DNA of 14,166 nucleotides, taken from contig JAXIUW010100004.1 of the NCBI GenBank assembly GCA_035591015.1, positions 8,755 through 22,920 of the forward strand. The letters are read 5' to 3'. Every line of letters starts with the position of its first letter. Within the stretch, counting starts at the first letter, position 1. A model generated the notes under the pieces. That model worked only from the letters and a program-made list of their open reading frames with translations, was not told the origin of the DNA and did no database searches. A program made the position numbers and the translations under genes. This DNA comes from Cephalothrix simula. Taxonomy: Eukaryota > Nemertea > Palaeonemertea > Archinemertea > Cephalotrichidae. Shown here piece by piece: positions 11,501 through 14,166 of this stretch.

Positions 11501-14166
11501 CCAACTGAAGTTGACTATTCTCCAGATCCTGTCGGAGGGGGAGAATTCGAGATAATTGGTATGGAATCGTCTGTTGTTTTAGAAACAAGTCTAACTGAAA
11601 GCACTGTTGAAGAAACTGTTGCTAGTGCTATTTCTGAATCTGAGCCATCTACAGAAAGAGTAGAAGATGATGTACGGGTCGATCGACAGACAGGTATTGA
11701 AATGCAAAGAGAAGATACCACAACTGTTGGAGCTACTAATGTGTTTGATATTGTTCAACATCCTACTGAAGAACTACGAGCCAGTGTAACTGGGGATGTC
11801 TCGACTCAGAGTTCAACTGAATCAATTATTAAAACAAAGGAAGAAAATTTCGAAATGTTAGGTTTATCTGATGAAGAGTCTTTAAAACTAGAAGGTGAGT
11901 TGCTAGATACAACAGAAAGTATGGAGCCACGAACAAAATCGTTGCAGTCCACTCCCGAAGAAGAGATATCCTTTGTTCAATTATCAGATCAAGTGAAATC
12001 TGAGTGTGAAATGTTTGATATCCAAGCCAACGTTGAAAAACAAACTCACGCAACTGTAGAAAAGATTAAGGACCCACAGCCTATGAAGCAATCATATTTG
12101 GAGAACTCGCCACTGCTCAGTGATGATCAGACACTTAAAGCTTCTCCAAAGGAAAGCACTGCTGTAGCCAGTGAAATCATACTACCACTAACTAAGATGA
12201 CATCTGTTGAAAGTTCTCACTTGGAATTGGATAAACAAGATACTGAAACTTCTCCTAAACTTACTCATGCAGCAGTAAAGGAGATTGAAGAACCAATACC
12301 TATGAAGGAATCTTATCTTGAAACATCGCCAGTGCTCACAGATGATCAGGCACTTGAACATTCTCCTAAGGAAAGCATTGCTGTAGCCGGTGAAATTAAA
12401 CAGCCACTAAAAATAATGGCATTTGTTGAAAGTTCTCACTTGGAATCGGAGAAGCAAGATGCTGAAACTTCTCCTAAACTTTCTCATGCTACTGTAAAGG
12501 AGATTGAAGGACCAGCACCTGTGAAGGCATCATTTCTTGAAACCTCGCCGATGCTAACAGATGATCAGGCACTTGAACAATCTCCTAAGGAAAGCATTAC
12601 TGCAGCCGATGAAATTATACAACCATTAAGAAAAATAACATTAGTTGAAAGTTCTCACTTGCAATCAGAGAAGCAAGATACTGAAACTTCTCCTAAACTT
12701 TCTCATGCTACTGTAAAGGAGATTGAAGGACCAGCATCTTATCTTGAGACCTCCCCAGTGCTTACAGATGGTCAGGCACTTGAACATTCTCCTCAGGAAG
12801 GCGTTTCCATAGCCGATGAAATGAAAGAGCCACTAACAAAGATGATATTTGTTGAAAGTTCTCACTTGGAATCGGAGAAGCAAGATATTGAAACTTCTCC
12901 TGAACTTACTCATGCAACAGTAAAAGAGACTGAAGAACCAACACCTATAAATAGATCTGTTCTTGAGACCTCCCCAGTGTTCATAGATGATCAGGCACTT
13001 GAACATTCTCCTAAAGAAAGCATTGCTGAAGCCGATGAAATTAAAGAGCCACTAACAAAGATTACATTTGTTGAAAGTTCTCACTTGGAAATGGAGAAGC
13101 AAGATACTGAAACTTCTCCTAAACTTACTCATGCAAAAGTAATGGAGATTGAAGAACCAAAACTTAAGAAGGAATCATATTTTGAGACCTCGCCAGTGCT
13201 CAGTGATGATCAGGCACTTGAACATTCTGCTAAGGAAACCGTTGTTGCAGCAGGTGAAGTTAAACAACCTCTAACAAAGATGACATTTGTTGAAAGTTCT
13301 CACTTGGAATTGGAGAAGCAAGATACTGAAACCTCTCCTAAACTTACTCATGCAAAAGTAATGGAGATTGAAGAACCAAAACCTGTTAAATATTCGTATT
13401 TCGAGACGTCACCAGTACTCACAGATGATCAGGGACTTGAACATTCTCCTAAGGAAAGTATTGCTGCAGCCGATGAAATGAAAGAGCAACTAACAAAGAC
13501 GAAGATGACTTTTGTTGAAAGTTCTTACTTGGAATCGGAGAAGCAAGATGCTGAAACTTCCCCTAAACTTACTCATGCAAAAGTAATGGAGATTGAAGAA
13601 CCAAAACTTATGAAGGAATCATATTTTGAAATCTCGCCAGTGCTCAGTGATGATCAGGTACTTGAACATTCTCCTAAGGAAAGTATTGCTGAAGCGGATG
13701 AAATGAAAGCACCACTAACAAAAATGTCATTTGTTGAAAGATCTCACTTGGAATCGGAAAAGCAAGATACTGAAACTTCTCCTAAACTTACTCATGCAAA
13801 AGTAATGGAGATTGAAGAACCAAAACCTATGAAGGAATCATATTTTGAAATCTCGCCAGTGCTCAGTGATGATCAGGTACTTGAACATTCTCCTAAGGAA
13901 AGCATTACTGAAGCAGAAGAAATGACAGCACCACTGACAAAGATGACATTTGTTGAAAGTTCTCACTTGGAATCAGAGAAGCAAGATACTGAAACTTCTC
14001 CTGAATTTACTCATGCATCAGTAAAGAAGATTGAAGAACCAACACCTATCAAGGAATCTTATCTTGAGATCGCGCCAGTGCTCAGTGACGATCAGGCACT
14101 TGAACATTCTCCTAAGGAAAGCATTGCTGAAGCGGATGAAATGAAAGCACCACTAACAAAAATGTC
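1..14166 (+). CDS. Interior of a giant repetitive, multi-exon protein gene (possible giant ankyrin-like scaffold)
   Basis: Gene model: join of 1-5554, 6798-6914, 7183-7215, 7980-9122, 9248-9628 and 10308-14166, open at both edges. The joined frame is 11087 nt, about 3695 codons, with no stop. All five introns begin GT and end AG, and all junctions are phase 1. The product is rich in Ser, Thr, Glu, Asp, Gln and Ile, has no signal peptide, membrane segment or folded domain that I can recognise, and holds two different tandem repeat arrays. By inference it is a long disordered cytoplasmic spacer or scaffold. Giant axonal ankyrins of invertebrates are known to have huge repetitive alternative exons after the spectrin-binding and death-domain region. 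A segment near 4261-4365 (MADGTIVRKKITTST) reminds me of ankyrin tails, but this is from memory and unverified. Alternatives are futsch/MAP1B or a muscle giant such as a nesprin or obscurin relative. The gene interpretation is firm; the family name is not. Confidence 0.8.
7..1347 (+). repeat. Higher-order coding repeat, 357-bp (119-residue) units, four copies
   Basis: Units start at GTAGATGAA-like anchors at 7, 364, 721 and 1066, and the next, more diverged repeat region starts at 1348. Spacings are 357, 357, 345 and 282 bp. Each unit contains two related halves: one ends with SASISQTIDTEKSVLDEYPE, the other with SVSVSQEIDSEQSIIEDQTV. The 345-bp unit lacks four codons at its start, and the last unit lacks about 30 codons of its second half. 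Units are nearly identical to each other, much more so than the copies downstream, which points to recent tandem duplication. The array probably continues to the left of the window. Confidence 0.92.
1348..3966 (+). repeat. Degenerate 60-70-residue coding repeats, older copies of the same family
   Basis: Repeats of about 200-210 bp continue with falling similarity. For example, the SISQEID anchors at 1924 and 2128 are 204 bp apart. The typical unit reads IQYDVESSE(x)QESITDQSPL, then RKGSVSISQEIDSEQSIIEE, then YPENLVSQTVDIAKLDSPVT. Together with the 5' higher-order block I count about 22 recognisable copies of the SxSISQxIDSEQS core, the last weak ones being SVSYCQEIIDSGQC (about 3636) and SVYKILDSEQF (about 3829). 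Length changes keep the reading frame. Ser and Thr next to acidic residues give many potential CK2-type phosphorylation sites (inference). Confidence 0.88.
5555..6797 (+). other. Intron 1 (1243 bp)
   Basis: The donor is CCAG|GTATAA at 5555 and the acceptor ATGTTTCAG ends at 6797. The interior is AT-rich with stops in all frames and holds the probable MITE at 5849-6105. The remainder (about 6108-6790) shows T-rich and A-rich simple stretches and nothing else that I can support. A 73-codon ATG frame at 6499-6720 is Phe/Leu/Ile-rich, as random T-rich DNA would be, and is not called as a gene. An AATAAA occurs at 5871-5876 inside the MITE. Confidence 0.72.
5849..6105 (+). mobile_element. Probable decayed MITE (Tc1/mariner-pogo type) in intron 1
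   Basis: The segment starts CAGTAGAACC and ends ..TTTTACTG, so its ends are inverted (CAGTAgAA versus CAGTAaAA). It is flanked on both sides by TA (5847-5848 and 6106-6107), the target-site duplication of the Tc1/mariner/pogo superfamily. A longer internal match supports the inverted arms: TTGTAGACACCC (5879-5890) faces GGGTGTCTACAA (6050-6061). The two arms differ by about 14 nt of indel between terminus and inner match. It is 257 bp with no transposase frame, so a non-autonomous element. CAGTAGAACCT-like ends are typical of pogo/Tigger relatives as I recall them. The strand is arbitrary. Confidence 0.5.
6798..6914 (+). CDS. Exon B: 117-nt phase-1 cassette exon
   Basis: A small open segment lies between an AG acceptor (ATGTTTCAG at 6789-6797) and a GT donor (GCAG|GTACTT at 6915). 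Entered in phase 1 from exon A it has no stop and gives 39 codons. The first is completed across the junction (G+TT = Val), followed by PCAKKTYSTPIITVTKEI, then an acidic and aromatic patch DDDFSNFFGLEEINA. It leaves in phase 1. The coding call rests on the open frame, the consistent phase on both sides and a composition like the neighbouring exons. The reading across the exon A junction, VQKP-VPCAKKT, is smooth. The DDDFSNFFGLEE patch could be a docking motif, but I do not recognise it. Its length of three times 39 allows in-frame inclusion or skipping. Confidence 0.8.
6915..7182 (+). other. Intron 2 (268 bp)
   Basis: It is bounded by GCAG|GTACTT and a T-rich acceptor TTTTTTATTTTAG. It connects two phase-1 exons. 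No other structure is seen in it. Confidence 0.68.
7183..7215 (+). CDS. Exon C: 33-nt acidic microexon
   Basis: Eleven codons lie between a strong T-rich acceptor (TTTTTTATTTTAG, ending at 7182) and the donor GAAG|GTACCC at 7216. In phase 1 it reads, with the borrowed G from exon B, DMRHEDDADVE, and hands on one G to exon D. It keeps both phase and composition (acidic, disordered) and gives the smooth downstream junction DADVE-ERSCVIEEKRRS. A stretch this short could be open by chance. The support is the good acceptor, the matching phase 1 on both borders and the multiple-of-three length. It is probably alternatively spliced, as microexons of neuronal and muscle scaffold genes often are (inference). 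Confidence 0.68.
7216..7979 (+). other. Intron 3 (764 bp)
   Basis: It runs from the GAAG|GTACCC donor to the TGTTGTTAG acceptor. It is AT-rich with stops in all frames. It contains a long imperfect hairpin at 7338-7395. Several splice-like pairs inside it (for example an AG at 7585 with a GTAAGT at 7621) do not give a frame- and phase-compatible exon. No further gene is supported. Confidence 0.68.
7338..7395 (+). repeat. Intronic inverted repeat, 16-nt arms with one mismatch
   Basis: The left arm TATTGATCAAAAACTT (7338-7353) and right arm AAGTTTTCGATCAATA (7380-7395) pair at 15 of 16 positions around a 26-nt loop. As RNA this would be a stable hairpin on either strand. It could be the remnant of a small inverted-repeat element or a splicing or processing structure. 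There is no evidence for either use. Confidence 0.6.
7980..9122 (+). CDS. Exon D: 1143-nt unique disordered exon with RPPSPS motifs
   Basis: The acceptor is TTGTTAG|AG at 7979/7980 and the donor is CAAG|GTAGTT at 9123. The ATG at 7970 lies in the intron and is not a start. The 381 codons entered in phase 1 begin ERSCVIEEKRRSVSEIVNMF, a basic-to-amphipathic segment followed by very acidic sequence (about 8035-8190). Later come SSHIYEAMFTE (about 8366-8398), a Ser/Asn-rich middle, and a proline-rich end with two copies of a linear motif, RPPSPSDYTLEI (8948-8983) and RPPSPSELTLII (9074-9109). No folded domain is visible. The SPS and SP sites look like candidate proline-directed phosphorylation sites. 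If the following intron were retained the frame would stop at about 9161. The coding call is strong, from length, composition and phase; the function is unknown. Confidence 0.88.
9123..9247 (+). other. Intron 4 (125 bp)
   Basis: A short intron between CAAG|GTAGTT and the pyrimidine-rich TTCTCCCCCAG. It has an in-frame stop at about 9161, so retention would truncate the protein. Both borders are phase 1. Confidence 0.82.
9248..9628 (+). CDS. Exon E: 381-nt exon with a repeated TSS(Y/F)ExLY motif
   Basis: It starts after a pyrimidine-rich acceptor (TTCTCCCCCAG ending at 9247) and ends at the donor CAAG|GTACAA (9629). It has 127 codons, phase 1 at both ends. The GTG at 9247-9249 is not a start codon: its first G belongs to the acceptor AG. 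The protein begins VPLADIPDYKIRTSSYEALY and has a second related segment, PRTSSFERLYDDVLSP (9380-9427), then a Ser/Pro-rich tail with RTRHHSSPDVSPRHSF (about 9570-9617). Aromatic and acidic spacing suggests short docking or phosphotyrosine-type motifs (inference). A sister copy of the YEAM(F/Y) element sits in exon D. Without splicing at 9629 the frame ends at 9679-9681. No family was recognised. Confidence 0.88.
9629..10307 (+). other. Intron 5 (679 bp)
   Basis: The donor is CAAG|GTACAA and the acceptor is TTTCCATCCTCCAG. It is AT-rich with no open frame of note. A 7-bp stem (ATCCCAC at 9713-9719 with GTGGGAT at 9734-9740) is the only structure noticed and is weak. It separates exon E from the giant exon F. 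Confidence 0.8.
10308..14166 (+). CDS. Exon F: second giant exon, unique region then 73-residue repeats; 3' end outside window
   Basis: The acceptor is TTTCCATCCTCCAG ending at 10307, entered in phase 1 (G+TT = Val). The frame is then open for 3859 nt to the right edge. Order of content: AAEEETLMPTTPRHAPSSLS; a proline-rich part with PPDEGPPPESSPDISP (about 10409-10456); LSPSDCILEEDEDEED (10505-10552); APSPASVYLSFDNMAFEG (about 10712-10765); Thr/Ser/Glu-rich disordered sequence; four aromatic LIR-like motifs (11435-11983); and the 219-bp tandem array from 12044. Two good phase-1 donors lie inside it, at 10482 (TTAG|GTAAAG) and 11895 (GAAG|GTGAGT), so shorter forms of the exon are plausible. 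No stop and no globular domain is seen. It is presumably the repeat-bearing giant exon of a long isoform. Confidence 0.9.
10476..10487 (+). promoter_or_regulatory. Candidate alternative 5' splice site inside exon F (TTAG|GTAAAG)
   Basis: GTAAAG starts at 10482 after TTAG, close to the donor consensus, and interrupts codon GGT after its first base (phase 1). Its use would make a 174-nt (58-codon) exon of 10308-10481, compatible with any downstream phase-1 acceptor, and would leave out the giant part. Whether it is used cannot be seen from sequence. Confidence 0.4.
11891..11900 (+). promoter_or_regulatory. Candidate alternative 5' splice site just before the repeat array (GAAG|GTGAGT)
   Basis: AAG|GTGAGT at 11892-11900 is almost a perfect donor consensus and is phase 1 (GAA G|GT). 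It lies 149 nt upstream of the first 219-bp unit. Splicing here would give a 1587-nt exon (529 codons) that omits the whole array while preserving frame. Use is unproven. Confidence 0.42.
12044..14166 (+). repeat. 219-bp (73-residue) coding tandem array, nine complete units plus a partial tenth
   Basis: Unit starts, taken at the THA(T/K)V codons, are 12044, 12263, 12482, 12701, 12908, 13127, 13346, 13571, 13790 and 14009. All spacings are 219 bp except 207 (unit 4, four codons fewer) and 225 (unit 7, two extra codons, Thr-Lys). The unit consensus reads THAKVMEIEEPKPMKESYFE, then SPVLSDDQALEHSPKESIAE, then ADEMKAPLTKMTFVESSHLE, then SEKQDTETSPKL. The first unit is the most diverged (KIKDPQPMKQSYLENSPLL). 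It is unrelated by eye to the repeat of exon A. The array runs off the window, so the true copy number is unknown. Confidence 0.95.

Noticed and set aside
12044-14166. CRISPR array or non-coding satellite interpretation of the regular repeats
   Set aside because: The period is a multiple of three, all indels preserve frame, there are no stops, and no repeat-spacer alternation exists. It is a coding tandem repeat.

Overview
This window looks like animal nuclear DNA, most likely from an arthropod or another AT-rich invertebrate. It is the interior of one very large protein-coding gene on the + strand. The evidence is long AT-rich open reading frames of low-complexity, Ser/Thr/Glu-rich sequence, joined by short introns with GT..AG borders and T-rich tracts before the acceptors. 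There are no bacterial-style genes, ribosome binding sites or operons. The species guess is weak. The animal-gene interpretation is strong.

Layout. Exon A (1-5554) is open at the left edge. It is a giant exon holding a degenerate tandem protein repeat (about 1-3966) and a unique acidic tail (about 3967-5554). Intron 1 (5555-6797) carries a probable decayed TA-flanked MITE. Next come exon B (6798-6914, 117 nt), intron 2 (6915-7182), microexon C (7183-7215, 33 nt), intron 3 (7216-7979, with a hairpin), exon D (7980-9122, 1143 nt), intron 4 (9123-9247), exon E (9248-9628, 381 nt) and intron 5 (9629-10307). Exon F (10308 to the right edge, at least 3859 nt) is a second giant exon. It ends in a 73-residue, 219-bp tandem array that runs out of the window.

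Every inferred splice junction is phase 1 and every complete exon is a multiple of three, so any internal exon could be skipped without breaking frame. Joined, the six exons give about 3695 codons with no stop. Neither the start codon nor the final stop is in the window, so the ATGs inside the open frames are not real starts.

Function. No folded domain (ankyrin, Ig, kinase, spectrin or death domain) is visible. The protein is predicted to be an extended, disordered, acidic filament or spacer studded with short linear motifs. The architecture (giant repetitive alternatively spliced exons, phase-1 cassettes, disordered tail) best resembles invertebrate giant ankyrins (Ank2/unc-44 type). MAP1B/futsch-like proteins or giant muscle scaffolds remain possible. 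I assign no gene symbol. The most interesting features are two unrelated repeat arrays in one gene, two in-phase alternative donors in exon F that would bypass the second array, and a cluster of four LIR-like motifs just before it.
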